Source: Streptomyces sp. NBC_01439
GTDB lineage: Bacteria; Actinomycetota; Actinomycetes; Streptomycetales; Streptomycetaceae
Direction of reading: 5' to 3'
Assembly (NCBI RefSeq): GCF_036227605.1
Contig: NZ_CP109487.1
Span: 5,557,001 to 5,621,000 of the forward strand
Length of the DNA: 64,000 nucleotides
Part shown: positions 15,933 to 24,821 of the stretch, piece by piece
Position numbering within the stretch: the first letter of the stretch is position 1
How the letters are laid out: the number at the start of each line of letters is the position of its first letter
Translations under genes and position numbers: made by a program
The notes under the pieces: generated by a model
Seen by the model: the letters and a program-made list of their open reading frames with translations, nothing else
What the model was told of the DNA's origin: nothing
Database searches by the model: none

Positions 15933-16910
15933 ATGGCAACCCGCGCCGTCGCCCGTCGTCAGTCCACGAGCAGCGCCCGCGCTGTGGGCGGGGAGATCGC
16001 AGACCGTGACCTGGTCGGCATGTACCTGGACGAGATCGCGCGCACCCCGCTGCTCGACGCCGCCAAGGAAGTGGAGCTCTCCCAGATCATCGAGGCGGGC
16101 GTCTACGCCCAGCAGATCCTCGACAGCACGATAGAACGTGACGGGGACGCCCCGGCGCGCGAGGAGCTGGAGGCGCTCGCCGCCGAGGGCGAGCGGGCCA
16201 AGGAAGTCTTCATCCGCTCGAACCTGCGCCTCGTCGTGGCCGTGGCCCGCCGCTATCCGCGCAGCGGCCTGCCCCTCCTCGACCTGATCCAGGAGGGCAA
16301 CGCGGGCCTGGTCCGTGCCGTCGAGAAGTTCGACTACGCCAAGGGCTTCAAGTTCTCCACGTACGCCACGTGGTGGATCCGGCAGGCGATCACCCGGTCC
16401 ATCGCGGACCAGTCCCGCACCATCCGCCTCCCCGTCCACCTCGTCGAGGAGCTCGGCCGGATCCGCCGCATCCAGCGGGAATTCAACCGCGAGAACGGCC
16501 GCGACCCGGAGCACGCCGAGATCGCCGCCGAGCTGGACTCCACGGAGAAGCGCGTGGGTGACGTACTGGACTGGGCGCGCGACCCGGTCAGCCTCAACAT
16601 GGCGGTCGACGACGACGGCGACACCCAGTTCGGTGACCTCCTGGAGGACACCTCGGCGATCTCGCCCGAGCAGTCCGTGCTCTCCCTGCTGCGCAGCGAG
16701 GAGCTGGAGGACCTGCTGGGCAAGCTCGACCAGCGCACGGCGTCGATCATCAAGATGCGGTACGGCATCGACGACGGCCGCGAGCGGACGCTGACGGAGG
16801 TCGGCAAGCAGCACGGCCTGACCCGTGAGCGGATCCGCCAGATCGAGAAGCACGCGCTGCTGGAGCTGAAGCGGATGGCGCGCGACACCGGCTTCGACGC
16901 CGTGGCCTAG
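15933..16910 (+). CDS. hrdD: Group 2 RNA polymerase sigma factor HrdD, 325 aa
   Basis: Sigma-70 family factor closely related to the principal sigma but lacking the long N-terminal region 1.1. Region 1.2 begins near residue 25 (DLVGMYLDEI), region 2 carries NLRLVVAVARRY, LDLIQEGNAGLVRAVEKFDY and KFSTYATWWIRQAITR, and region 4 ends with RTLTEVGKQHGLTRERIRQIEKHAL. The MATRAVARRQS start is what I recall for HrdD. ATG with AGGGAG upstream. HrdD is dispensable in S. coelicolor and stress-induced; the sigma-R promoter upstream supports that assignment. Confidence 0.88.
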   Translation: MATRAVARRQSTSSARAVGGEIADRDLVGMYLDEIARTPLLDAAKEVELSQIIEAGVYAQQILDSTIERDGDAPAREELEALAAEGERAKEVFIRSNLRLVVAVARRYPRSGLPLLDLIQEGNAGLVRAVEKFDYAKGFKFSTYATWWIRQAITRSIADQSRTIRLPVHLVEELGRIRRIQREFNRENGRDPEHAEIAAELDSTEKRVGDVLDWARDPVSLNMAVDDDGDTQFGDLLEDTSAISPEQSVLSLLRSEELEDLLGKLDQRTASIIKMRYGIDDGRERTLTEVGKQHGLTRERIRQIEKHALLELKRMARDTGFDAVA

Positions 16911-16938
16911 AGCGGCCCGCCGCCAAGCCCCCCAGACG

Positions 16939-16973
16939 AGCCCCGGTGCCTATCCCCCCCAGGCGCCGGGGCT
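16939..16973 (+). terminator. Rho-independent-like terminator after hrdD
   Basis: A 12-bp stem with one G-T pair (AGCCCCGGTGCC / GGCGCCGGGGCT) and an 11-base loop, beginning 29 bases after the hrdD stop and followed by a CT-rich tract. Long T-runs are unusual in Streptomyces terminators. Confidence 0.7.
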
Positions 16974-17029
16974 CTCTCCTGTCCCGCACGACCCGGCCCC
17001 GCCGGCGTTTCGCAACCCACCCCCCCCGG

Positions 17030-17986
17030 TTACGGCGCGCCCGCCGCCGACGTGAGCCGCGCGGCCAGCGCACCGGCCGCATCCCGAAGCGCCGCAGGCC
17101 CCCGCACGGTGAACGGCAGCCCCGTCAGGGCGAGCCGCGCCACCGTCCACTCCAGTGCGTCCGCGCTCTCGAAGCTCACCGAGGTCTGCGTCCCCCCACC
17201 CGGCAGGGCCGCTGCCCGGAGCCAGGCCGGCAGTTCGGCCGGGCCGGCCGCGAAGTCGACCTCCACCCGGTACGGCTGCTTCTCACCGCCTCGCAGGCCC
17301 CGCCGGACGAACTCCTCGGCCTCCATCGGCAGGTCCCGCCGCGCGAACCGGGCCCCCGTCGCGAAGGCCTCGTCGACCCGGTCCACCCGGAAGGTCCGCC
17401 AGTCCTCCCGCTCCAGGTCGTAGGCGACCAGGTACCACCGGCTCCCGGTGCTGACCAGCCGGTACGGCTCCACCAGCCGCCGCGTCTCGGCCCCGTTCCC
17501 CGCCCGGTAGGCGAACCGCAGCCGCTCGGGGCCCGCCACCGCCGACGCCATCGTGGTCAGCGTCCGCGGGTCCACGCTGGCCCCGTCGCCCCGGGACAGT
17601 GCGATCGTGGCCGACTGGAGCGCGCTCACCCGGTGCCGCAGCCGTGAGGGCAGGACCTGCTCCAGCTTCGCGAGGGCCCGTACGGAGGCCTCCTCGACCC
17701 CCTCGATCGCATGCCCGGCCCCGGCCCGCAGCCCCACCGCGATCGCCACGGCCTCCTCGTCGTCAAGCAGCAGCGGGGGCATCGCAGCCCCTGCCACCAG
17801 CCGGTATCCGCCCTCGGCGCCCAGGGTGGCCTCCACCGGGTAGCCGAGGTCCCGCAGCCTTTCGATGTCCCGCCGGATGGTCCGCGCGCTCACCCGCAGC
17901 CGCTGGGCCAGCTCGCTCCCGGGCCATTCCCGCGGGGTCTGGAGGAGGGACAGCAAGGAGAGCAGCCGTGCGGGTGTGTCGGTCAT
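17030..17986 (-). CDS. WYL-domain transcriptional regulator with DeoR-like HTH, 318 aa
   Basis: The N-terminal winged helix (SELAQRLRVSARTIRRDIERL, about residues 23-43) and the adjacent EGGYRL wing are the YafY/DeoR-like type. The central WYL domain (about 140-215) has the LVSTGSRWYLVAYDLEREDWRTFRVDR core, with WYL itself in RWYLVAYD. WYL proteins sense small ligands or nucleic-acid signals. Divergent from an MFS exporter with only 62 bases between the starts, so it most likely regulates that gene. Confidence 0.9.
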   Translation of the reverse strand: MTDTPARLLSLLSLLQTPREWPGSELAQRLRVSARTIRRDIERLRDLGYPVEATLGAEGGYRLVAGAAMPPLLLDDEEAVAIAVGLRAGAGHAIEGVEEASVRALAKLEQVLPSRLRHRVSALQSATIALSRGDGASVDPRTLTTMASAVAGPERLRFAYRAGNGAETRRLVEPYRLVSTGSRWYLVAYDLEREDWRTFRVDRVDEAFATGARFARRDLPMEAEEFVRRGLRGGEKQPYRVEVDFAAGPAELPAWLRAAALPGGGTQTSVSFESADALEWTVARLALTGLPFTVRGPAALRDAAGALAARLTSAAGAP

Positions 17987-18048
17987 GAATCCAGGCTGCC
18001 AGCGAAATAGGACACAAGCTGACCTAGACGCCGTCTAAGTTTCTCCTC

Positions 18049-19611
18049 ATGAGCACCGAGACGTCCAAGACAGCGCCCGATAGAGAGAACGGGCCCGTAC
18101 CAGAAGAGCGGAACGACGTAGCCCACGACGCACCCAGCTCGCCCGCCGACCGCCGCCGCTGGCTGGCGCTCGCCATCGTGATGACCGCGGCCTTCATGGA
18201 CCTGGTCGACGTCACGATCGTCAACATAGCCATCCGCACCATGCGCGAGGACTTCGGCGCCTCCACCAGCGCGATCCAGTGGATCACCGCGGGCTACGCC
18301 CTCGCCTTCGCGGCGGGCCTGATCACCGGTGGCCGCCTCGGTGACATCTACGGCCGCAAGCGCGTCTTCCTCATCGGCATCGCCGGGTTCACGGCGGCCT
18401 CGCTGCTCTGCGGCATCGCCGCCAACCCGGACGTGCTCGTCATGGCCCGACTGCTGCAGGGCGGTATGGCCGCCCTGATGGTGCCGCAGGTCCTGGCGAT
18501 CATCCACGTCACCTTCCCGCCGCAGGAGCGCGGCAAGGTCTTCGGCATGTTCGGCGCGATCGTGGGCCTGGCGGCCGTCTCGGGTCCGCTGCTCGGCGCA
18601 CTGCTCATCGAATGGGACCTCTTCGGTCTCGGATGGCGCCCGATCTTCCTGATCAACCTGCCCGTCGGCATCATGGGCGTGATCCTGGGACGCAAGTTCA
18701 TCGCCGAGTCCAAGGCACCCAAGGCGCTGCGCCTGGACCTGGTCGGCGTCGTCCTCGCCACCCTCGCCATGGTCCTGCTGATCTTCCCGCTGACCCACGG
18801 CCACGAGAACGACTGGCCGCTGTGGGGCTTCGTCTGCATGGGCGCGGCGCCCTTCGTCTTCGCCGCCTTCATCACGTACGAGAAGTACAAGATCAAGAAG
18901 GATGGCTCCCCGCTCGTCGAGCTCTCCCTCTTCAAGGTCAAGAGCTTCGCCGGCGGCATCGCCGTCCAGCTGACCTTCGGCATCGCCACCGGCATCTTCT
19001 TCCTGGTCTGGACGATGTACATGCAGATGGGCCTCGGCTGGAGCGTGCTGCGCGCGGGTCTCACCGGCATCCCGTTCTCCATCGCGGTCTCGGTCGCCGC
19101 CGGCCTCTCGGTCGAGAAGCTCGTCCCCCGCTTCGGCCGCAAGGTGCTCCAGGCCGGCGCGCTGGTCATGGCCGCCGGTCTGCTCCTCTACATCTGGGAG
19201 TCGCAGCACTACGGCATGGAGATCGCCCCCTGGCAGATGGCCGCCCCGCTGATCGTCATGGGCGTCGGCATGGGCCTGATCGTGGCCCCGCTGAACGACA
19301 CGGTGCTCTCCGAAGTGCCGCGCGAGCACGCCGGATCCGCCTCGGGTCTGATCAACACCACCGGCCAGATGGGCAACGCGCTGGGTCTCGCCCTGACCTC
19401 CGTCGTCTTCTTCGGGCTGATCGACGACGACATGGTCTTCGGTCCGCCGTACGTGGAGGCCTTCCGCGGCGCGCTCTGGTGGGTCGTGGCCGTACTCTTC
19501 GTGATCTTCGCGGTGATGTTCGTCCTGCCGCGCAGGGCGCTCCCGATGGAGGAGCGCGAGGGCGCCGCCGAGCACGCCGGTCGCACTCCGGAGAAGGTCC
19601 CGGCCGGCTGA
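18049..19611 (+). CDS. MFS efflux transporter, DHA2 family, 520 aa
   Basis: Second 14-helix exporter in the window. The hydrophilic N-terminal ~38 residues precede TM1 with the LVDVTIVNIAI motif; motif A is GRLGDIYGRKRVF after TM2 and motif C GLAAVSGPLLGALL is in TM5. The ATG at 18049 shares a 62-base divergent promoter region with the WYL regulator gene. Substrate unknown; the regulator pairing suggests inducible efflux. Confidence 0.9.
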   Translation: MSTETSKTAPDRENGPVPEERNDVAHDAPSSPADRRRWLALAIVMTAAFMDLVDVTIVNIAIRTMREDFGASTSAIQWITAGYALAFAAGLITGGRLGDIYGRKRVFLIGIAGFTAASLLCGIAANPDVLVMARLLQGGMAALMVPQVLAIIHVTFPPQERGKVFGMFGAIVGLAAVSGPLLGALLIEWDLFGLGWRPIFLINLPVGIMGVILGRKFIAESKAPKALRLDLVGVVLATLAMVLLIFPLTHGHENDWPLWGFVCMGAAPFVFAAFITYEKYKIKKDGSPLVELSLFKVKSFAGGIAVQLTFGIATGIFFLVWTMYMQMGLGWSVLRAGLTGIPFSIAVSVAAGLSVEKLVPRFGRKVLQAGALVMAAGLLLYIWESQHYGMEIAPWQMAAPLIVMGVGMGLIVAPLNDTVLSEVPREHAGSASGLINTTGQMGNALGLALTSVVFFGLIDDDMVFGPPYVEAFRGALWWVVAVLFVIFAVMFVLPRRALPMEEREGAAEHAGRTPEKVPAG

Positions 19612-19631
19612 GCCGGGCCGCACGTACCGCC

Positions 19632-19671
19632 GAACGGACATGTCCGCCCTCCCGGGCGGGCATGTCCGTTC
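19632..19671. terminator. Strong hairpin between MFS and GH16 genes
   Basis: 18-bp stem with a single G-T pair (GAACGGACATGTCCGCCC and partner) around a 4-base loop, followed by TCTCCTTTTCC. Lies between two convergent genes and can serve both directions. Confidence 0.85.
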
Positions 19672-19717
19672 TCCTTTTCCCTCCGCCCCGCCCGCGGTCC
19701 CGCAGCGGGTGACGGGG

Positions 19718-21169
19718 TCAGGACTTGGGCAGGGCCACGGTGTTGACGTAGGCGGTGCCGTTGGCCGAGAAGCCCTTCACGGCCTTCTCGACCTCCGCGG
19801 TCGGCACGGCCTTGTCGGCCTGGTAGTAGAGCCAGTCGACCCGCATGTCCCAGGTGCGCGCCCCCAGGAAGGGGAGGTCGACCAGCCAGGCGCTGAAGTG
19901 GATGTTCATGCGCTCGCGAGGGAAGTACTTGCTGTCGCTGGTGAACAGCTCCCGGCCGTCCACGGAGTAGGTGACCGATCCGTTCACGGCCGTGATCAGC
20001 AGGACGTGCCAGCCTTCGAGCTTGTCCTTCTGGGCCTTGGTGACCCGGTCGTTCTTCGTGCTGTTGCGCCAGCTCGTGGTGTCGAGCCTGGGACCCGGCG
20101 CACCCCATCCGCCGTTCGGCATGTACTCGTAGTCGAGCTCGCTGTACTGATCCGACTTGTGGTCGGGCGAGATCGCGAAGAAGGACTCGTTGATGTGATC
20201 GCCGTTGCGTCCGCTCGTGGGCTTGTCGCTGAAGTACACCCGGGCGGCGAGGGTGCCCGTGAAGAAGTACGGCTTGCTGGTCTGCAGTTCGGACTGCTGG
20301 GTGCCCTTCGCGGTCCCGTCGCTGGTGACCTGCAGCTGCAGTGACTGGCCCGCCTTGGCGGTCCCCTCGGCCGGGAAGCTGATGCCCGCGGTGGACCAGG
20401 TGTCCTTGATCCCCGGACCGCCCTGGCCGGTGCGGACCTGCCAGCCGTTGGAGGCGAGCGCGGGGTCGTCGGGGCCGGTGTAGGAGAAGTCGTCGAACAT
20501 GACCCCCGCCGGCGGCGCGGCCGCGGCCGGTGCCCTCACGGAGAGCGGGCCCTGCCCCGCCGCCGCGTCGCTGCCCTTCGGCTCGTCACCCCAGACGTGC
20601 TTGCCGCCGAGGTACGCCGCCACCCGCTGGGACGGGGCGTAGTGGGTGGACTCGGCGTCGAACGAGAGGTCGTTCGCCTGGTTCAGCTCCTTGTGGTCGA
20701 GGCGGAAGAGCTGGAGCCCGATCCCCTGACTGGTCTTGCCCGGCTCCAGGCTGCCGGCCGCCGCCGTGAAGCCGATCTGGAGGTAGTGGCTGGACGTCGG
20801 ACCGGAACCGGTCAGCATGCCTATCTTGGCGGTGACGTTCGAGCAGCCGAGAGCCGTCTGGACGCAATTGGAACCGTAAGCGGAAGCATCATCCGCAGAG
20901 AAGTAGTACCTAAGGGCCACGTCGCTCAAGGCCACGGTTCTCTTCGAATTGTTGATGACTTCCAACCACGGCTTGGCCGCAGCGCCCGTGGCCGGGGCGT
21001 CGGTCCGGTACCGGACCGTGAGGTCGGCGGACCCGTGAGAGTCAGTACCGGAACGCCATTTGGGATAGAGCACGAAGGCGCCACCGCCGACGGCCAGTGC
21101 GCCCACCAAGAGGAGCACTTTCAGTGCGTTCCAGCCTCGACGGCGAGGATTTCGGCTGGAACGGCTCAC
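19718..21169 (-). CDS. Membrane-anchored CBM3-GH16 glycoside hydrolase, 483 aa
   Basis: The start is the GTG with AAGGAG five bases upstream (VSRSSRNPRRR); outer ATG/GTG codons lack such a site. Residues ~13-32 form a single uncleaved-looking TM segment, so the enzyme is probably displayed outside the membrane. Residues ~40-190 resemble a family 3 carbohydrate-binding module (KPWLEVINNS..., LRYYFSADD). The C-terminal ~250 residues are GH16-like; ELDYE is the ExDxE catalytic signature used by lichenase/XET-type members. Divergent from a processive GT2, it probably trims or remodels the same beta-glycan. Confidence 0.8.
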   Translation of the reverse strand: MSRSSRNPRRRGWNALKVLLLVGALAVGGGAFVLYPKWRSGTDSHGSADLTVRYRTDAPATGAAAKPWLEVINNSKRTVALSDVALRYYFSADDASAYGSNCVQTALGCSNVTAKIGMLTGSGPTSSHYLQIGFTAAAGSLEPGKTSQGIGLQLFRLDHKELNQANDLSFDAESTHYAPSQRVAAYLGGKHVWGDEPKGSDAAAGQGPLSVRAPAAAAPPAGVMFDDFSYTGPDDPALASNGWQVRTGQGGPGIKDTWSTAGISFPAEGTAKAGQSLQLQVTSDGTAKGTQQSELQTSKPYFFTGTLAARVYFSDKPTSGRNGDHINESFFAISPDHKSDQYSELDYEYMPNGGWGAPGPRLDTTSWRNSTKNDRVTKAQKDKLEGWHVLLITAVNGSVTYSVDGRELFTSDSKYFPRERMNIHFSAWLVDLPFLGARTWDMRVDWLYYQADKAVPTAEVEKAVKGFSANGTAYVNTVALPKS

Positions 21170-21565
21170 GGAAGCTCCTTGACGGGGTGGCATATTGAGC
21201 GCCATCGTAACCACGGTGTGTCATGGCTTGGAAGCCGCGGATAGGGCAGGAATGGGGCCCGATTTCCTTCGGCGTCGGGGCCGTGATTCAACCGTCAATT
21301 GTTCGGGGGGATCGGCAATGGGGCCGATCTGGAAGTGTTCTTCATCACTGCGCGGCGGGGATTCCGCACTCTTGGTGCCCACGTTGTCGGGTTTTGCCAG
21401 AGAGTAAAGACCCCGTGGTGCGCCGCCGACGCCCGCCGCACGTTGCGACCGGGCCGACTGACGCTGAGCGGTCGCATAGATGTGCAGTGCTTTCTGCGTG
21501 TGCTTTCACTCGGTCTCCACAGTGTGGAGGCCGAGTGATGTTGACTTGGGTGGGGGAGATAAATC
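21170..21565 (+). promoter_or_regulatory. Long divergent region and GT2 leader with hairpin at 21507-21537
   Basis: About 400 bases without a convincing gene. It must carry the promoters of the GH16 and GT2 genes. Close to the GT2 start lies a 15-bp near-perfect stem (CACTCGGTCTCCACA and partner, one G-T pair) ending 28 bases before the TTG start. I looked for c-di-GMP and c-di-AMP riboswitch consensus segments and could not identify one. A structured leader controlling polysaccharide synthesis is possible but unproven. Confidence 0.4.
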
Positions 21566-22801
21566 TTGTCGGGCACTGTTGCGCGCGGTGAGCGTGCCGA
21601 TGCGTCGCGCCGTGGGGGGCGCGGCGCCGCGATACGTCGTGGGCGCGGTGATGCGGCGCGTGCGTCGCGCAGTCGGCACCGGCGGGGCCGCGTCTCCCCC
21701 GAGGGGGTCGACAGCGCCGCTCTCTACGAGACCGTCGTCCTCGTTCCGGCCCGGAACGAGGAGGTCGGGGTGTTCACGTCCCTGCGGTCCCTGGCCGGCC
21801 AGAGCCGAACCCCCGACCTGATCATCGTGGTGGTCAACAACTCGACCGACCGGACCCTGGACTTCGCCCAGCAGTTCGCGGACGACGAGGACACGCCGCC
21901 GACGGTGGTGCTGAACCTGGACAACAACCCCCACAAGAAGGCGGGCGCCCTCAACCACGGTCTCCGCTGGCTCAGGGAGGCCGTCGGCGGCCGGCTCACC
22001 AACCAGGTGAAACACGTCCTGGTCATGGATGCCGACACCGAGCTGCACCCGAGGTTCATCGAACGGGCCCGCAACGTCATCGCGTCCGACCCGGAGCTCG
22101 GCGGCGTCAGCGCCGCCTGCCTCGGCCGCACCGACCTGTGGCGCAACCCGTGGCAGCGGTACCTCCTCGGCATGCAGATCATCGAGTACGGCCGCGCCGC
22201 CAACACTCGGTTCCGCAGGGACGTCCACACCATGTCGGGCGCCGGCTCCTTCTACCGGGCGGAGGCCCTACAGGGGCTCCTCGACTGGCGGGGCGAGGTC
22301 TTCTGGGAGGACCACTCCAATCTGGTCGAGGACTACGAGACCACCCTGGCCCTCAAGGAATCGGGCTGGAAGGTCACGGCCAACCAGCTCTGCATCGCGT
22401 ACACCGACCTGATGCCCACGCTGCGCGAGCTGATCCAGCAACGCGAAAGGTGGAGCCGAGGCACGGTCGACGCGTTGCGCGCCCGTGGTTGGACGAAGTT
22501 CACCTGGCATTCCATCAGCACCCTGATCCTGGGGCTGCTCGGCGCTGCTTACATTCTCGGTTGGGGGACGACGCAGCTGGTGGCGGCGGCGAAGCACGGC
22601 TTCTCGACGCAGCCGATCCTCCTGCTGCTCTTCGCTTTCTGGATCGTCTATCCCGCACTCCGCGTACGGAACATGGGCTGGAAGGCAATGCTCGTCGAGG
22701 CGCTGCTGATCCCCGAGCTGGTGTTCACATTGGTACGGACCTATTGGCTCGTGTCCTCCATCATCAAGTCGTACGTGACCCGCGTGTCCGCGTGGAAATG
22801 A
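21566..22801 (+). CDS. Processive family 2 glycosyltransferase (cellulose/chitin/hyaluronan synthase-like), 411 aa
   Basis: Inner-membrane polysaccharide synthase. TTG start with GGGGGAG at good spacing. Catalytic motifs are present in order: VVVNNSTD, the DAD metal-binding motif in VLVMDADTEL, the acceptor-site ED in VEDYETT, and a QQRERW version of the QxxRW gating motif, followed by three or four C-terminal TM helices. An N-terminal Arg-rich stretch of ~45 residues precedes the GT-A fold. No PilZ domain is visible. Divergent from the CBM3-GH16 gene and followed by a small membrane protein, suggesting a beta-glycan synthesis and processing unit. Confidence 0.85.
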   Translation: MSGTVARGERADASRRGGRGAAIRRGRGDAARASRSRHRRGRVSPEGVDSAALYETVVLVPARNEEVGVFTSLRSLAGQSRTPDLIIVVVNNSTDRTLDFAQQFADDEDTPPTVVLNLDNNPHKKAGALNHGLRWLREAVGGRLTNQVKHVLVMDADTELHPRFIERARNVIASDPELGGVSAACLGRTDLWRNPWQRYLLGMQIIEYGRAANTRFRRDVHTMSGAGSFYRAEALQGLLDWRGEVFWEDHSNLVEDYETTLALKESGWKVTANQLCIAYTDLMPTLRELIQQRERWSRGTVDALRARGWTKFTWHSISTLILGLLGAAYILGWGTTQLVAAAKHGFSTQPILLLLFAFWIVYPALRVRNMGWKAMLVEALLIPELVFTLVRTYWLVSSIIKSYVTRVSAWK

Positions 22802-22814
22802 TTCAAGGAGAGCA

Positions 22815-23015
22815 ATGAATTCCCTCAAGGGCTTGGGGGTCTGCGCGGTGCTTGGGGCCATCGCCTTCGCGCTGACCAAAGTGGAGGACATGGATCAACT
22901 TATTCTCGGCGCCAGCATCGGGATCGTCACCCTGACGCTGATCGGCTACATGGCATCCGTTCGGCGCAGTCGCAGGGACCGCCGCGTTGCCAATGGGTCG
23001 TCCGCGCGGAGTTGA
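22815..23015 (+). CDS. Small membrane protein downstream of GT2, 66 aa
   Basis: ATG preceded by AAGGAGAG, 13 bases behind the GT2 stop, so surely co-transcribed. Two hydrophobic segments (about residues 6-22 and 29-46) and a basic, Arg-rich C-terminus predict an inner-membrane hairpin with both ends inside. Family not recognised. Position suggests a subunit or stabiliser of the GT2 synthase. Confidence 0.75.
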   Translation: MNSLKGLGVCAVLGAIAFALTKVEDMDQLILGASIGIVTLTLIGYMASVRRSRRDRRVANGSSARS

Positions 23016-23035
23016 ATCATTCCCTCCGGTTTTCG

Positions 23036-23068
23036 GAACGGTCCGTCGAATTCCCTGGCGGGCCGTTC
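23036..23068 (+). terminator. Terminator-like hairpin after the GT2 operon
   Basis: 10-bp stem with one G-T pair (GAACGGTCCG / CGGGCCGTTC) and a 13-base loop, 21 bases after the small membrane protein stop and before the convergent DUF6227 gene. Confidence 0.55.
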
Positions 23069-23102
23069 TGCGCATCCGGACCCTCGCTCCGTCCGGCCCG
23101 CC

Positions 23103-23873
23103 TCACCGCACCCGGGCGCGCAGTTCCATCGCTCCGCGCGCGGCCGCCTCGCTCTCGTACACCTCGCACATGTGCTGCCCGTCGGGCGTTGCCGTGTGCT
23201 CGACCTCCCACAGGCTGACCTCGGTCCCGTCCAGCAGGACGAAGGCGTGTTCGTACAGGCTGAAGCCCGCCCCCCGCCCGTCCGCGAGGCACTGCCGCGT
23301 GCCGAACACCTGCGTGATCTGGTGCGCGTACGCCGCCCGCAGCAGCGTCGCCACCTGCTCGCCCGGCCGGTCGGCGTTCTCCGCACGGCGCAGCACCCGT
23401 CGGGCGTGGTCGGCGGATTCCTCCACCGCGTACTCCCGGTGTCGCCGCACCGGGGCCGGGGTCGCGTACAGCGCGCTCAGCAGGGCCATGCCGCCCTCCG
23501 GCTCGTCCTCGCCCGGCACCAGCACCGGATCCGGGGATGCCCCGGCCGGCGCCTCACCGAACAGCCGGGTCACGGCCAGGCAGATCTCAGCCTTGCTCGC
23601 GAAGACCTCGTGCCGGACGGTCCGGTCGCCCTCCAGCCGGTAGGTCAGCTCCCACAGCGAGACCGAACCGCCGTCGGTCAGCAGATAAGTGTGCCGGTGG
23701 GTCTCCCGCCAGATGCCCGCCTCCGGGCTGTGGTGGGTGGTGTAGAGCGAAGAGCTGTGGGCGAGCGCCGTGCCGAGGCGCTCGACCAGCCGGTCCGGCA
23801 GGTCGAAGGAGTTGAGGGCGCGGCCGAGGAGTCGTTCGAGGTGCGCCTCGGTTGTCTCGTACGGATCGCTCAA
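23103..23873 (-). CDS. DUF6227 family protein, 256 aa
   Basis: TTG start with GGAG seven bases upstream. Cytosolic, no signal or TM segment. Two related halves are visible: each contains a SLWEL/SLWEVEH-type strand next to a short basic/acidic motif (HRHTYLLTDGGSVSLWEL and EHAFVLLDGTEVSLWEV), suggesting an internal duplication. The family, as I recall it, is restricted to Streptomyces and relatives and has no known function. Monocistronic between opposite-strand neighbours. Confidence 0.75.
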   Translation of the reverse strand: MSDPYETTEAHLERLLGRALNSFDLPDRLVERLGTALAHSSSLYTTHHSPEAGIWRETHRHTYLLTDGGSVSLWELTYRLEGDRTVRHEVFASKAEICLAVTRLFGEAPAGASPDPVLVPGEDEPEGGMALLSALYATPAPVRRHREYAVEESADHARRVLRRAENADRPGEQVATLLRAAYAHQITQVFGTRQCLADGRGAGFSLYEHAFVLLDGTEVSLWEVEHTATPDGQHMCEVYESEAAARGAMELRARVR

Positions 23874-24065
23874 GGTGGGTCTCCAGGCCGTCGCAGCTTG
23901 TCACTTTGCGGAAGCTCAACGTAACCCCTGGTTCTGACATCACGTCCGGGGTTCGGTAAAACGTCCGGGAAGCATCGGAGGTTCCCGCCACACCTTCAGG
24001 TCAACTTGCGTATGGATGGGCATGGTTGGGCCCGGTCTGAGGTGAAGCGCGGGACTATGGGCCAC

Positions 24066-24707
24066 ATGGCAACGAATACAGTGGGCCTTCCGCGTCAGCA
24101 GGTGCGGCCCCGCAGTGGACACGAGGGCGAACGGAACGCCGCGCCGAGGGGGTTGGCCTGGCTGCTGGCCGTCACCGGGGCGGCCGGGCTGCTGGCCTCG
24201 TGGGTGATCACCCTCGACAAGTTCCTCCTGCTGGAGGACCCAGACTTCAAGCCCGCGTGCAGTCTCAACCCGGTCGTCTCCTGCGGCAGCGTGATGGCGA
24301 GCGAGCAGGCGGCGGCCTTCGGCTTTCCCAATCCGATGTTGGGGCTCGTCGCGTACGCCGTCGTCGTCTGCGTCGGCGCGGGTTTGTTGGCCGGCGCCCG
24401 CTACCACGGCTGGTTCTGGCTCGGACTGAACGCCGGCACGTTGTTCGGCGTCGGCTTCTGCAGCTGGCTGATGGTCCAGTCGCTCTACGAGATCAACGCG
24501 CTCTGCCTGTGGTGCTGTCTGGCCTGGGTCGCGACCCTGCTGATGTTCTGGGCGGTCACCGCGCACAACGTCCGTACGCGCACCCTGCTCGCCCCCGGCC
24601 CGCTGCGGGTCTTCTTCACCGAATTCGGCTGGGCCCCGCCGGCCCTGCACATCGGAGTGATCGGCATGTTGGTCCTCACCCGCTGGTGGGACTTCTGGAC
24701 CGGCTGA
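24066..24707 (+). CDS. Vitamin K epoxide reductase (VKOR) family protein, 213 aa
   Basis: Integral membrane quinone-dependent thiol oxidoreductase that re-oxidises periplasmic DsbA-like partners. Four to five TM helices; the active-site CxxC is LCLWCC in TM4, and the loop cysteine pair lies in ACSLNPVVSCGSVM between TM1 and TM2. The start at MATNTVG is preferred on family length; an ATG three codons upstream is possible, and neither has a strong ribosome-binding site. It stands alone, next to the cysteine-containing chaplins and rodlins whose disulfides such a system could form (inference). Confidence 0.88.
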   Translation: MATNTVGLPRQQVRPRSGHEGERNAAPRGLAWLLAVTGAAGLLASWVITLDKFLLLEDPDFKPACSLNPVVSCGSVMASEQAAAFGFPNPMLGLVAYAVVVCVGAGLLAGARYHGWFWLGLNAGTLFGVGFCSWLMVQSLYEINALCLWCCLAWVATLLMFWAVTAHNVRTRTLLAPGPLRVFFTEFGWAPPALHIGVIGMLVLTRWWDFWTG

Positions 24708-24725
24708 CCGCCTGGGGCGGAACGC

Positions 24726-24765
24726 GAAGAGGGCCCCGGCGGCTGGACGCCGCCGGGGCCTCTTC
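24726..24765. terminator. Bidirectional terminator between VKOR and rodlin genes
   Basis: Long perfect stem GAAGAGGGCCCCGGCGGC-type with its complement (17-18 bp, one bulge) around a 5-base loop, between convergent genes. Confidence 0.85.
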
Positions 24766-24821
24766 GTTCACTCCACAGGCTCAGCGGCCCGCGATCACCC
24801 GAAGGGCGGAGGATCCGGAGA

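Noticed and set aside
21215..21565. c-di-GMP or c-di-AMP riboswitch in the GT2 leader
   Set aside because: I could not match the conserved core segments of either class; only a hairpin is visible.
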